A DNA stretch of 64,000 bases from Diphasiastrum complanatum (GCA_029204225.1 MU831834.1:1-64000); one strand, 5' to 3'; counted from the first letter of the stretch, positions 1 to 11,434 are shown. Numbers and translations are program-made. Notes: generated from the sequence alone by a model not told the origin.

Positions 1-420
1 ATAGAGACAACTCCTGACATTAGGAGGCATGATCGCTATATTGCATTGAGAGGTCATCATCTACATCATGTTTTCAATTCTAGAAAATTGTATGCATATT
101 GGAAAGAAGAGTCAAGATCCCATCTTGAACAGTCCTTGTGTCTAATCATTGATGGAATGGATCAAAATACAACAACATTACCCCGTTTCAATAAGACTCC
201 TCCCAGATTAGAGGGGAAATAATTTTTGAAAACACATTTTGTGGGGTATTGGTTCATGGATTCAACTTGCTCTGTGACATTTGGATTGATACCTTGCATG
301 CTCATGATAGCAATCAAGTTGCCACATCAAGAATGCAAGCAATAAGAAAGGTACAAGCATCACGTGGTAATTTACCTCCCATCTTATGTATTCAAACTGA
401 CAATTGTTGGAGGGAGAACA
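1..420 (+). pseudogene. DUF7869-like transposase relic (5' end outside window)
   Basis: Two reading frames carry pieces of one protein. The first runs from base 1 to a TAA at 220-222 and contains 'IIDGMDQNTTTLPRF'. The second resumes near 249 with 'HGFNLLCDIWIDTLHAHDS' and reaches 'LCIQTDNCWRENK' near 420. An acidic 'DGMDQ' followed about 70-90 residues later by 'TDNCWREN' is the pattern I associate with the DUF7869 domain of large DNA-transposon-like proteins. The start lies outside the window, a frameshift separates the halves, and the 3' half is replaced at about 420 by chromovirus sequence. It is not functional. Recognition is from motifs only. Confidence 0.5.
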
Positions 421-670
421 AGATGATGACAATTGGATATATTGAAGATTTTGTCCATTTGGAGGACTTATCGCTCAATGTACCTTTGGACCCTGAAAGA
501 GTACTCAAAATCAGAGATAAACAATTGAGAAATCATTCTGTCTCTGCGTGTTTTCTTAGGTTCGTTGGTCAAATTGAGGATAATGATTCATGGGAAAGAG
601 TTATAAGCATTCAAATTGGATCGTCCCTAGTTACTCGTTCTGAGGACAAAACTGGTTTAGGGGGAAAGAA
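421..670 (+). pseudogene. Chromovirus (Ty3/gypsy) integrase C-terminal tail with polypurine tract
   Basis: The frame continuing through the transposase relic changes character here. 'LRNHSVSACFLRFVGQIED' followed by 'DSWERV' is the pattern seen at the end of plant gypsy integrases, where a chromodomain-like 'Y/F-L-V-x-W/F-x-G ... SWE' stretch precedes the stop. Shortly after come a purine tract at 656-670 and a TG-starting LTR. The same arrangement (TCTGAGGACA, purine tract, TG.CATG/TATG LTR start) recurs at 39241-39275, so this is a cousin of that element. Everything upstream in pol is missing. Confidence 0.55.
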
Positions 671-1100
671 TGTTATGTCCATGTCCAATATGTGGGATTC
701 GGAGTAATTCCTAACATGGATAGCTAGTCACTCCAGTGTATATGGCTATTGGTTATGCCTCATCATTTCGGGCTTGGCTTGTAAAGATAATTAATAATCA
801 TATGAGGGCCTAGACCTATAATTGGACATAGGAGCACTTGCATGGTGTGTGACTGCTATAATGCAAGAATAGGAGGTCAATAGCTTAATATAGGCTGCAT
901 GGGAATCCTAAGGGAAATATTCTTTCCTCTTGGGGAGAATACTTACCATGGAAACTCGCCCATCCCCCTATTGGAATTTTAGATTCTTGAGCTAGGTTTC
1001 CTCACCTCTCTTGCATCCATTCACCATGGCATGGGGGTAAGTGGTTAGGTATTGAGTAGCCATTTCCTGTTGGTTGGGTGGTTTTGCTGCACAGGTGTCC
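671..1100 (+). repeat. Chromovirus 3' LTR remnant
   Basis: The sequence begins TGTTATGTCC directly after a polypurine tract, as an LTR should. Its start resembles the LTR at 39274 (TGTCATGCCC), and both later hold a TAATTAAT stretch followed by a 'gggcct/ggcct' motif. The 3' boundary is not visible and 1100 is a guess. Confidence 0.35.
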
Positions 1101-2329
1101 TTTTGGTCATTTTGCAACAGGATCTAGTCCGATCTTCATAAGACAATTCTTACAATAATGCTCAATCCACATTTCATACAATGATCCAATGTCGATTGGC
1201 AAGAGTTCACACTACTGAACAGCACACAGTGCCCACATCATAGTTGCTCAAAAGGTCTCAGGCAAGGCAAGAGACTTCTTGTTGTCTGCAATCTGACATA
1301 GAACCTGAAGGACTGAATATACAATAGCTCGGCTCTCACCCTTTGACACCTGATCATACTACTATTAGACAACGTAAAATCATACGACTACAAGTATCCT
1401 ATTTATACTCCTGCCAAGATGACGCAACTTGGTATCACAAGACCCCACAACGACCGTAACTGGTTGATTTAACTTCTCGTGAAAACCATATGAAGACCAC
1501 AATCGTCAATTTTGCGGTTGCTTATGGTCCGTTCATCTTCTCGCTGAATACGACTCATCATCAACCAACCTACAGTATTCTAACTTCCTGATATCAATAT
1601 TCTAAAATGACTTGTCCTAACCTATCTACCTAACCATGTAAATACCTTCCACAATTAACCCATAATCTTACATCTATTACAATTATACTTCAATAAACTT
1701 TACATTTAAAATTAAATTGTAATGGCCCAAATTGGCCTAACACATATTACTATATTTTTCATCTGAAAAAGGGACAAAATCCGGACTAGATAGTCTATTT
1801 AAAGCTAGTTTTCTAACAAATTGAATACACATGAAACAAGGGTTATGTTGACCTTTATCAACACCATTAATATATAGGCTTGCAGTAATCTAATTACGTT
1901 CAACTGTTGTATCTTTTAACTTGCTACTAGTTAGACAACGTCCATGTAAACATTTGGTTTTCTTTAGAAAATTAGTAACAATAGACTTGCAAAGAAGATT
2001 GCCTTTGAAAATTGTATCATCATCAATAGTTTCATATACAGGTAACAACTTAGCTAATCTCAACCATCCCTAATATATTTCAGTGGCAACTTCATTTATG
2101 TTTGATTGTCGAACTGGGATATGATTAAGTCCTTTATTCAAATCGTTTCATAAAGACTTGTTATTCATAATCTTGGTATCCATAGAAACCACATGCCCAA
2201 AATTCATAGAAACAAAATCCTTGAAGCGTTTGCTAGTCAAACAAATACAAGAAGTAAAATCATCAACATCGACTTCACAAAAGACTTCAAAGAGTTTGCA
2301 CCATTCATGTTTTATATGTGGGAAATATG
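1101..2329. other. Unassigned AT-rich intergenic or retroelement-derived sequence
   Basis: No long or family-like frame, tRNA or clear repeat was seen. The short frame at 2158-2418 has no recognisable motif and lies antisense to copia gag debris. Confidence 0.4.
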
Positions 2330-2420
2330 TTCAACCCAAAACAATTTGCTCAAATGAATGGCATCTCCAATACAAGCAAGCTCTCTATGATTATCTTTCA
2401 CTCTCAAAACATAATTAGTG
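2330..2420 (-). pseudogene. Copia gag fragment, second copy
   Basis: Read on the minus strand this stretch encodes 'NYVLRVKDNHRELACIGDAI', which matches the gag of the copia elements at 5357 and 32401 ('NYVLRVKD.HRELAC.G'). It directly abuts the end of a different, diverged gag piece to its right, so the two were joined by recombination or nested insertion. No start, stop or zinc knuckle is present. Confidence 0.5.
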
Positions 2421-3079
2421 GCACTCTATTTGCCGTTGAACTTGCCTTTGGTGAACATTGCTTTCTCCTCTCCAACTTGATATGTAGAAATAGCTCCCTC
2501 TCTTGCTTGGAGTCTAAACTCTTCAGCCACCAAGACCTCTTGCAAGTCCTCCATACTTGGCAATGTCTTTTGAATAGCAACGCTTTGCACCAATTATCAT
2601 GATCATCCAACAAGCCATTAAGAACAACTTGAACAAGCTCCACATTCGCTTAATGCTTTCACCAATACTTGCCAATTTATCATTCAAAGCTTTAACATTA
2701 AAAAAAAGGCATGAGCACTTTCATCCTTCTTTTGAAGACTTTGAAAATTTTGCCTCATTAGGATTAGAACCCTAGATATAGACTTGGACTCATAAACCTT
2801 CTTCAAGGTTTCCCAAGCTTCACTAGATGTAGTGCACTTACCAACTTCCTTGAGAAGTTCATTAGTCACAATCATCTTGATTACATGAAGAGATTTCTTT
2901 GCCCTCCTATCATACCTCAATTGCTCTTGAGGTGCCAAAGGTCTCTCCTCCACACCTACAACAATATCCATCAAATCATTCATCTGAAGCAAAGATTCCA
3001 TCCTCACCTTCCAAGTTCAATAATTTGTTGAGGTAAGCCTATCATTGCCTTCCAACATGAAGCCGTCTGAGGTTGCCAT
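2421..3079 (-). pseudogene. Copia gag relic (UBN2-type gag domain)
   Basis: The minus strand starts with ATG at 3079-3077. It reads 'MATSDGFMLEGNDRLTSTNY', a stop, then 'TWKVRMESLLQMNDLMDIVV', and further on 'SEAWETLKKVYESKSISR'. These are the hallmarks of plant copia gag (RLT..NY..WK.RME, AWE.L...YE). After a frameshift near 2660 the gag continues through 'ELVQVVLNGLLDDHDN' and 'MEDLQEVLVAEEFRLQ'. It breaks off before any CCHC knuckle. At least one nonsense codon and one frameshift make it dead. It belongs to a different subfamily from the gags at 5357 and 32401. Confidence 0.7.
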
Positions 3080-3384
3080 GTTGCAATAATCCGATGCACT
3101 TCTTTGAACCTGTTCCAATGCACTTAGAACTTTCTTTAAAATCAACAAATAAAACTCAAGAAGAAATCACAAAGATTTGGATACAATCTAGCCTCTCATT
3201 TTTTTCCTTTCTAGCAAATCCTAGCACATAGAATGTTGATTTCTTAATCACAATAGATATAAACATAATATGATGAACTTTTGCCAACACCTAAGATTGA
3301 AACACACTCTTGAAAAATCCCAAAAACTTAAAATCAAAGCCACAATTAAGAACAATGCTAACACTGTAGCAAAGTTTTTATTCC
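3080..3384. other. Unassigned spacer upstream of the copia gag relic
   Basis: AT-rich sequence between the minus-strand gag start and the plus-strand gypsy integrase. It may be the copia leader, but no tRNA-complementary primer-binding site is visible. Confidence 0.3.
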
Positions 3385-4075
3385 AAAACATTATCACGCG
3401 ATATGGATGTCCCTTACGATAGGGGAATCCATTTTCTTAATTAGACCATTGAGGCCATGTTGTCATATTTTTCTATTAAACATCGCCAAACCACTCCATA
3501 TAATCCAAAAGCAAATAAGCTTACGGAGCGGGCAAACAGAATTATGTGTAAAATTTTGAATAAAGTAACAGAAACACATTCTTCTGATTGGGATCAGAAG
3601 TTACCATCTGTCTTATGGGCATACAGCTACTGAAAAGATTACAACTAGGCAGACTCCATACTATCTTGTGTATGGAATGCATCCCATACTACCAATAGAA
3701 TTCGAAGTTCTGACGTTTCGCATTAGTAATGAAGAGCAAATGGATGAACATGATAGTCTTCGGGAGTGGATGATATCTTTGACGCAACTGGAAGAGGATC
3801 GTCGTCTTTCATTAATCGAGACTGAAAGAGTTCAGAATAAAATAAAAGAAATTTTCGACCAATCCATTAAGAAAATAAAAATCAAACGAGGGGACTACGT
3901 GCTTTTGTATGATAACAGACAAATGTTGTTTCCTGGGAAATTACATACCAGATGGATGGGACCGTATAAAGTCATAGAAGTTTTTAACAATGGATTACTA
4001 CAGTTAGCTGATCTTCAAGGACATTTACTTGATACTCGAGTAAATGGCTCAAGGGTGAAGCACTACTATGACTAA
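3385..4075 (+). pseudogene. Ty3/gypsy integrase C-terminal part
   Basis: The upstream part encodes 'SDRGIHFLN' (second catalytic Asp with the G-x-x-F context), a stop, then 'RQTTPYNPKANKLTERANRI', where the Glu of the DDE triad sits. From about 3668 an open frame of 135 codons holds 'GMHPILPIEFE', a helical linker and the C-terminal 'KRGDYVLLYDNR...FPGKLHTRWMGPYKVIEVF' SH3-like domain, ending 'RVNGSRVKHYYD' and a TAA or TGA context at 4073. The end is well preserved and the catalytic core is broken. Reverse transcriptase and protease are absent. Confidence 0.75.
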
Positions 4076-4739
4076 TTTCTGCTTCTTATATTTTATCCAG
4101 TTTCTAAAGGTCGTCATCTTTGGTCCAATCGTTTTCACCAAAGTTTGCAAAGAAAAAAATGTCGACACCTTCGTATTCTTCACCCATATATGTTGTAGCG
4201 AAATTTTCGACACCTTCACTATATTTCTATTTTTGCTACACTTTTTGCGAAAATGCCGAAACCCTCGCTTCATCGTTGTTACTTTATTTTTGCAAAAAAC
4301 CTGACACCATATTGGAATATGGTACATTAAGTAAATTCACCATTGTTAGAAACACAAAAATTGTGATACTTCCATCTTCGCATTTTTCGGGATTTTCCTT
4401 CATTTCATTTTTGACCTTTGAGAATTTGCAAAAAAATGTAACATTTAGCCAGAATGTTGCACATCATTTTGCACATACCTTTTTTTTCATCATGTTTTTA
4501 TATCGCGAAAATATGCGACAAGTCCAACACCTTTGCATTTTTTGTTGATACATTTTTTGCCAATATATTTTCTCATATATTTTAACGAAGATACCAACAA
4601 TCTTCGCTTTCAATATCATGCATTGTTCCATAGATTGTGTATATTATTATTTTCACAGTTCAAAACTCACAAATATTGAGTTGAACTTTTGCGAACTGAA
4701 TGAAGCATTTGTGTATTTTGCTTATTTATTTATTTTTTG
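4076..4739 (+). other. Post-pol spacer of the gypsy element
   Basis: Very AT-rich sequence between the integrase stop and the accessory ORF, with irregular repeats of a TTTTCGACACCTTC-like motif. The frames seen here are low-complexity Phe/Tyr-rich and I do not regard them as genes. It ends in TTTGTTTGTTTTTAG, a good 3' splice-site-like tract just before the accessory frame. Confidence 0.35.
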
Positions 4740-5339
4740 TTTGTTTTTAGGACTAGACACTTTATTATTGAGTATGTACCTTCAAAACGAAGGACACTTT
4801 CATTTAATATAAGTCTAATCCGCCGATATATCATCAATACGCCAAAAACCTCAAACACTTCTGTTTCTTCTCTGATTTCTGAATTGTTGCGATCAAGCTC
4901 TTTTCCGCCATCGTTGGTTTATAATTGCAAGCGCCATGGCGATGTATTCAAAACACACCCAAAGCCAATTATACCAGTTTTACAACCATTGGCTATACGA
5001 GCACGAATTGAAGGACTTCTTCAGTTTGATCCATCAGTAATCCTTATTTATTTATGCCATGAGCTGATCCACAATCTGAACGAAACAGAAGAAGGACATA
5101 TTTGCACCACTGTCCGCAATCAAGAAATTATTATTACAGAAGGATTTTATTGTTGTGTCTTAGGTTTGCCTATGGATGGCAGTATGCCAGTTACAAAACC
5201 AGACTTCATCGCAGAGAGTGGAGTTTTCCAAGAAGAAGCTTACCTTGAGAAAAGGGGATATAAACTCTCTTACATCAGAGATCCCAATCTCAAAAGCTTT
5301 ACTGATTGGAACAAGCTCAAACATATACTTGTCCAATAA
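4740..5339 (+). CDS. Accessory ORF of a gypsy element (function unknown)
   Basis: An uninterrupted frame of about 200 codons ends at TAA 5337-5339. It has no early ATG, but a polypyrimidine tract and AG sit exactly at its 5' edge (4739-4752), so it may be a spliced exon. Recognisable stretches are 'PLAIRARIEGLLQFDPS', 'RNQEIIITEGFYCCVLGLPM' and 'SYIRDPNLKSFTDWNKLKH'. The '...TVR...I..T..FYCCVLGLP' layout recalls the accessory, mobile-domain-like proteins of some plant Tat/Ogre-type retroelements ('...FSP..IN..LGLP'). That is inference. Its position downstream of pol and upstream of an LTR would fit. Unlike its neighbours it carries no nonsense codon. A copia gag begins only 17 bp later. Confidence 0.4.
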   Translation, partial: FVFRTRHFIIEYVPSKRRTLSFNISLIRRYIINTPKTSNTSVSSLISELLRSSSFPPSLVYNCKRHGDVFKTHPKPIIPVLQPLAIRARIEGLLQFDPSVILIYLCHELIHNLNETEEGHICTTVRNQEIIITEGFYCCVLGLPMDGSMPVTKPDFIAESGVFQEEAYLEKRGYKLSYIRDPNLKSFTDWNKLKHILVQ

Positions 5340-5356
5340 CAAGAAGTCTTCACAAT

Positions 5357-6284
5357 ATGGCATCTGTGGGAGGATATCTCCTAGAAACAAGTGAAAGACT
5401 AAGTGCCTCTATTTGCTTAATATGGAAGGTAAGAATGGAGTCTATTCTAATACTCCAGGATGTTATGGACATAGTACTTGGTATTGAGGAGGAGCCTCAA
5501 GCATAGCTTGAAATACCAAAGTACAAGAAGAGAGCTAGAATGGCTCTACATTTCATTTAAATGAATGTCTCTTATGAGATTTTGAGAGAAATAGGATCTT
5601 GCACCACTGCCAAAGATGCTTCAGATGCACTTAAGTCCATCTATGAAGCTAAGAACACTTCTAGAATACTCACTCTTAGAAATCATATTTTTCAAAGTTT
5701 TCAAAGAAGTGAAGAGAGTGCATCAAATTATGTTCTGAGAGTAAAAGATCTTCATAGGGAGCTTGCTTGTGTTGGTGTCACAATCAATCAAGATGAGCTA
5801 GTACAAGTCATACTAACTGGCTTAAAAGAAGACTATGATAATCTTGTTTAGTCCTTTGCCATTAAGGAGGAGTTGCCCAATTTGGAAACTCTTCAAGGCA
5901 TTCTTATCTCTGAAGAAGCTAGGCAAAGTTACAAACGTTCTAGGATGAACAAACTCGAGCATATTGGAAGTGAAAAAGCTCTCTTTGTCAAGGACAAGCA
6001 TAAAGGAAGGAGCAAGAACCAGTTTTCTCAAGTTTTCAACAAAGAAAGCCAAGAAAAGAGACAAAGATGGTGAAGAGAATGACTCATCTCATCCTTCTAT
6101 TTCAAAGGTCAAGAAGAAGAAAGTCAAGTGTTTCTTTTGTGGCAAGAAGGGGCATTATGCCTCTAATTGCTTCAAAAAGAAAAATCAACTCAAACAAGCA
6201 AATCTCTCTAATGAGATAGAAGAAGATTTTATTGCAAGTGATGGAGAAAGATCACTCATGGTGTCAAGCTTTTCTTCATCACCT
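5357..6284 (+). pseudogene. Copia element C1, gag (5' half)
   Basis: ATG at 5357 opens a gag frame ('MASVGGYLLETSERLSAS') closely related to the intact gag at 32401. Nonsense codons occur after 'EEEPQA' and near 5560 and 5850, and a frameshift lies near 6060. Motifs in order are 'WKVRMESILILQDVMDIVL', 'SIYEAKNTSRILTLRN', 'NYVLRVKDLHRELACVG' and, in the shifted frame, the zinc knuckle 'CFFCGKKGHYASNCF' at about 6128-6175. The frame stops at 6285, where unrelated DNA begins. The element resumes at 11435. The 5' LTR and leader are missing, because gypsy sequence lies directly upstream. Confidence 0.8.
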
Positions 6285-7298
6285 TGTTAGCCGATATTTT
6301 CGCACGGAAAATTGGGCTAATATTGAAGTTTAAGTTCGCAATAATTGAAAAAATTGGCATGTAAAACTCGGTTAGCAGAGAAAAATCTGCACAAATTTGC
6401 CGTAGAATTGGGTCCCAGCCTGCCCTAAGTGGCTAGACACAGTTTAAAAGCAAGAAGCTGACTTTCGAAAAAAAAACCATCAAAAATATTGTGGTCAATT
6501 TTTGTAAAGACCAAGCCAAAAATGCCGATCCACCTAGATTTGGGTCCCAGCCCATCCTAAATGTGGCTAGAGAAAAGGTTGCACCCTTAGATATGGCTTG
6601 TGATAAAGTTTTATAGCTTTTTGGCCAGTTGTAAAAATAGCCGGCATAGCCGTGCTAAAATCCTACCATGTACAGAGCTGGTTTTACTAATATATGGTTG
6701 CCTAGTGCATTTTCAAGGAAACCGTGTTGTCGTGGGAGCCCTAGTCATGAATGCCAAAAAAGTCAACCCCAGTCAAAGAGCCATTAAAGAAAAATATCTA
6801 TCGGGCAATACCCAAGCTGTGAATTATGGGCAGTACTGAAAACTTGTAGAAACCCTAACGGGTAAAATTGGGCAGATTACGGGAAATGGGCAAAGTACGC
6901 AAATCAATCGGTAATCTCGAAAAACCAAAAACCAAAAGCCGGGTTGTGCATACTACAAGGAAAATCAAATGAAAAGCCAAGGAAAATGGAGGACCGAGGG
7001 AAATAGAGGATACCTAACAAGAGAGAGAAAGGTTGGCAAGAGTCTTCAACAACCTTTTGGATCATAAAAGCAAGAAGGCCTTAGAGGCTAGCAAAGTTTG
7101 GTAGATACCTCCTCTAGCTATTGACAAAAAAAACATCTTGGCTAGTTTTGGAAAGGGGCCTTAAATGGCACCAACCCCTACACCCTCAAGGAGGCCACTT
7201 GATATACTTGCCAATGGGGATTGGACAAATGGAAAGAAGGCTGGAAGGGCACAAAAATTGGCAAAGCCTCATTTTGAAGAGGGACACTTGGGATTTGC

Positions 7299-7305
7299 TA
7301 TAAAA
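7299..7305 (+). promoter_or_regulatory. TATA box
   Basis: TATAAAA in the context 'GCTATAAAAGGAGGCC', followed by a G/T-rich transcribed-like region. This is the classic look of an LTR or pol II core promoter. No gene is visible downstream, so it probably belongs to the inserted element. Confidence 0.4.
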
Positions 7306-8786
7306 GGAGGCCACTCTTTGTGTTAAGATATAGTTGGATGAAGATGTGATAGTTTGATGAGAGAATTGGGATAATGAGATGATGTATAGTTGGATAATTG
7401 GATAATGAGATGATGTTGATAGTTGCTAAGTTGAGAGTGGAGAGTTTGATGAGTTTGATGTGATAGTTGAATGCCATGTTGATTGAGAATTTCATTCCAT
7501 TTGTTGAGAGTTAGTTAGAAGTCATGGGAGTTGCTAATTTGTTGAGTTGGATGTTGAGAGGTAGTTCCATGTTGAGATTGAGTTGAGAATTTTTATGAGT
7601 TAGTAGTTTGGGGATCTTTGTTGTCTTTGAGGAAGGAGTTGATATTAGTGAATTTGGTTGTGTTGCATTGTTGAAAGCTTATTTGGTTGAGAGAGGTTAT
7701 CATGGAGATCTCATGCTCTTGAATATTCATTTTTCCCTTTGATATCTCCTTACTATTTTGCATCAGGTATGAGGTGAATATTATCGAAAGGTTCCTTTGA
7801 TAACGTGATCATGCATTGTATCATTCCATCTATGTTTTGTATGAGTAGAGGGGTGTGGATTACAAGGTATGTGTGATGGGTAGGATGTCATATCATCTCA
7901 CCAATTTGCTTGAGAGTTTCATAGAGTTCCTTCAATGAGATAACTTTCATCACTTTTTACAAGTTCCAATCTTGAGAGTGACACTTGCTTCATCGCTAGT
8001 CTTTAAATATCCAATAATTTCATTATGAGGAGTAGGTATTGAGATCAAGTGTCATTATAAGTCTAGAGTGATAGATCTTTCAAAGTAAGAGAGTCTATAC
8101 TATGAGCTCGTTGAGAGGAGGGTAGTTCTTTTGATGATCTCAATATCACAAATATTTTGAGGGTAGATTGTGAGGAGTGAATGTAAGAGGCCCCATTGTC
8201 ACTTCATTACATCAAATTTTTCTATTAATTTCTTTATCAAGTGTTTATATTCAAATTGTTTCGAAAGGGAATTCTTTCAGTATGATAAGGGTGCATTATT
8301 ATGAAGAGGCATAGATGAAAAATATTACTTAGTCCATTGGTTATGATAATTTAACTAGCAATGGTCAAGTATACACCCTACTTCATCGCTAATTCTCTGT
8401 CCATAAGTGTATTGGACCTGTGAAATTATGTGTTTTCCCAATCAAGAGTATTTCCATGGTAGCCAATCGCACAGGGAACGAAGCACTTCTACAGCCAATT
8501 ACTTGCCGATCCTGAGGAGGCATGAGTGTACTTGTGTTGTCAATCATCAAGATCTTTTTGTGTCAGAGATCACTTAATTCCAGTTGGTGGATTTCACATT
8601 TTTGTGGAGAATGCAATCGCCCATCTAAGGCCCTCCATTGCTAATTTATGAGTCACCGTACCTCTGTTGATTCTGTTTGAATTTACCAAGCTGCCCGATG
8701 GCTACCTCTGCTTGCTGATCCTTCATTTATGTGCAAGTACTACCCGTTGCCTACTGCCTTACCTCTGTGCACTGCCTACACCATGC

Positions 8787-8888
8787 CTACACCAGTTCGT
8801 TGTCTGACTGTCAACACTGCCCACCTCTGCCTGCTGTCTACACCAGTTCGTTGTCTGACTGTCAACACTGCCCACCTCTGCCTGCTGT
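8787..8888 (+). repeat. 51-bp tandem repeat, two exact copies
   Basis: The unit begins CTACACCAGTTCGTTGTCTG and ends CCTGCTGT. It is repeated perfectly at 8787-8837 and 8838-8888, and a third copy is started at 8889. It creates matching open frames on both strands, which should not be taken as genes. Confidence 0.9.
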
Positions 8889-11434
8889 CTACTGAGACAT
8901 GTCTGAGGCCCTGCATCAGAAAAAATCAGACCTACAATTCTGATTTCTGCCAATCCATTGCTGATAGGAAGAAACATTTCCACATTTTTGTTGCTTCTTT
9001 TCTGCCTTCCATCGCAGATAGACAGAGCACTTCTGAAACATTTTTTGGATCCATGAAAATCATATGCCATTCTGACTTCGGTCTCCATCACATATAACTA
9101 TCTCTCTCTTCCAGCGCAGATAGACAGACAAAACATCTATGGATGCTCCTAAAATACAATCCTCATAGCGAATGTGTTCTACTGTACATCACAGTATAAA
9201 TGCTTTGTTGATTCAAAAAGAGTACTTAAGCAATCTGTTTATGCATGTTGATCGCTGATAGGAAGGGCCCATCTTTGAATTTCCATTGCTCGTTCTGCCG
9301 TTTTACATCACATCATGGACAAAGCACTTGATTCCTTCACAGAGAAGGGAAGACCAATTGGTTATGCCCGGCCATCATTGACTATTTGAAACACCCATCC
9401 TCATCATTTGTCATCTAAGTTCCATGGTTCAGTTCTGACCGTTGCTGCCAATCACACTGACAAAGGGCAATGCTCACTGCTAGATGACATTCAGGAAGAT
9501 AATGGATTACATTCGAAGAGATCAAATACATGTGTAGTTCATCGTAACTCTGTATCCAGCATTCAAATACATATCCATCGCATTCTAGAACGGCAAGCGA
9601 GACGACAGAGACAATGCGACCGAGATTCTGCAGCATTCATGACTAGCGGTTCTTGTGGCATCTCGGCTACCTCCTCACTAAGTACTTTAATTTCATCTCA
9701 GGTCATTACATGTTATGCCAGTTGTGTGAAAGATGGTTGGTTTGCTAAACTATTCTGTGCTAGAGTATATCTGATCCGAAATCGTATTACGCATAGTGAA
9801 GGGACGGGACCTACAAGCGATTTTACATTACAATGCCTCCAATGCTAGTGAATATAAGTGATTTGGTGTACCAACTTTTCGTAAGGTTGTTATGTTGGAT
9901 TTAGACTAGCAGTAAGTCACGTCACCAGCCGGTCGTTTAAGGTTATAGGTCCTTATTTGCTTATGCTGTATTTTGTGGAAATTAACAAACGTAAGGAGCA
10001 TTTGAATGTTTGATAAAATGCTCTCTCGTTGCGTGATGCTACTAGACTTATCGAAATTGCGAAAGTTGTTTCACTCATGATAAAATCGTTTTCCTATGGA
10101 TAAGTAATTGCTTGACACTACTTGAGTTTTAGCAATAGTCACTATGTGCTAAAAATTATCGTTAGTATGCTATTTGAAGTTTCCAAGTTGAAATCGTTTT
10201 GTGACTCTATTATGGAAAGTGTTAACTGGGCCCAACCTCTGTGAAATACCAGAGCGGGTAGTCCATCGGAAACAGCTGAAACACGCTGTCACAGTTAAGT
10301 CGCAAAGTAGGCACACCATTTTCGGTACTATCTAGCTAAACACCTAGACCCGGAATCTAGGAAACGTTACCGTCCAGTGAATAGGATGGCACGTGTTATG
10401 TACTCACCACATTTCGCTTGACCTACCCCCTTTAGAAGAACAGTGTTTAGGGTGTCCAATAAAAACTGAACAATTTCAATGGATATACCCTTAACAGTCC
10501 TAGGACTTTAGCAGACATATTACCTAAAGTCAAAGTAGGGGTCTAGACGTGAGATAATAGAAACAATGAGCTAGACCTCGTATGATGGGAGAAGAGGGTC
10601 AGTTCCAACCTGCACGTAGTGACATCTGTCAATTGAAACAGAGAGGACCTCCATGCTACTATTTTTTCACCCCAAAACTCTACCAGTATCTATGCCTTGG
10701 AGACACTCCACGTAGAATACAACATTGTGGGGAGTACAACTACTTCGAAGCATATACTCACAGAAGATAGATTTTGGCATCTGACGGAAGCCACCTCTGT
10801 CACGTACGCAGATATAGCCCACACCCTTCTACTTAGAGAACCAGCAATACGGTCGCCTGGATCAGACAATAGTACTAATGGAGACCAGGAATATGACTTA
10901 GGAGAAGATCCTAGGTACACAGTAGACCTATGTGGTTGCACCACCACGAGTTCACCATTAGAGATGAGAACAATTTAGAGGTTCGAAAGAAGAAATCAGA
11001 TCTAGCAGGTCTAAGATGCCACCGACCCTTTAGGTAGTCATATTTCTAAAGGTCCAAAATATTTTCAATAATTAGGGTCCTTAAAATTCATGTATGGTCT
11101 GAACACCACAATGGCAGGGATACATCCCAATCTTCCTCTAGGACCTAACATGCCATACATCGGTACTTCGCATCTAACCATTACTATCTTGCTAGGGCTG
11201 AAGATACACCATCGCCAGAGAATTATATCCATGCTCGGGATAGAGCGATTGGATGAAATCCTTAGAGCACCAGAGCCCTGCATCCTACCAATAGTGGATC
11301 TTGCAAGGACACGAGATGTCAAGGTTTTAATATTGTTCTAGGAGAATCAGTCTCGATAGTCATGTGAGAGGATCACCGTAGTACTGGGCCAAGACCAAGT
11401 TGACTGAAGCAGAACCTACCCTCTTTCTACCGTA

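Larger units (their letters stand above)
6285..11434. mobile_element. 5.15-kb non-coding insertion splitting copia C1
   Basis: Copia C1 stops at 6284 after 'VSSFSSS' and resumes at 11435. Compared with related copia B, 38 bp of host sequence (equivalent to 33333-33370, coding the protease 'DSGA' region) are missing at the junction. The insert starts TGTTAGCC, which could be an LTR start. It holds a TATA box at 7299, a GAGTTGATG-rich stretch at 7320-7620 and a 51-bp tandem repeat at 8787. A 'GGGTCCCAGCC' segment occurs twice, near 6409 and 6541. No gag or pol motif was recognised in any frame. It may be a non-autonomous retroelement, a long LTR or a composite. No target duplication was found. 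Confidence 0.5.

Noticed and set aside
4068-4548. Several AT-rich frames on both strands after the gypsy integrase.
   Set aside because: Phe/Cys/Tyr-rich, mutually overlapping and without motif; non-coding spacer is more likely.
8729-9097. Overlapping open frames of 110-122 codons on both strands.
   Set aside because: They are produced by the 51-bp tandem duplication and carry no family motif.
6285-11434. Whole insert as a single LTR retrotransposon with two LTRs.
   Set aside because: I could not find the TGTTAGCC start repeated in direct orientation near the right end, nor a target duplication, so the class is left open.
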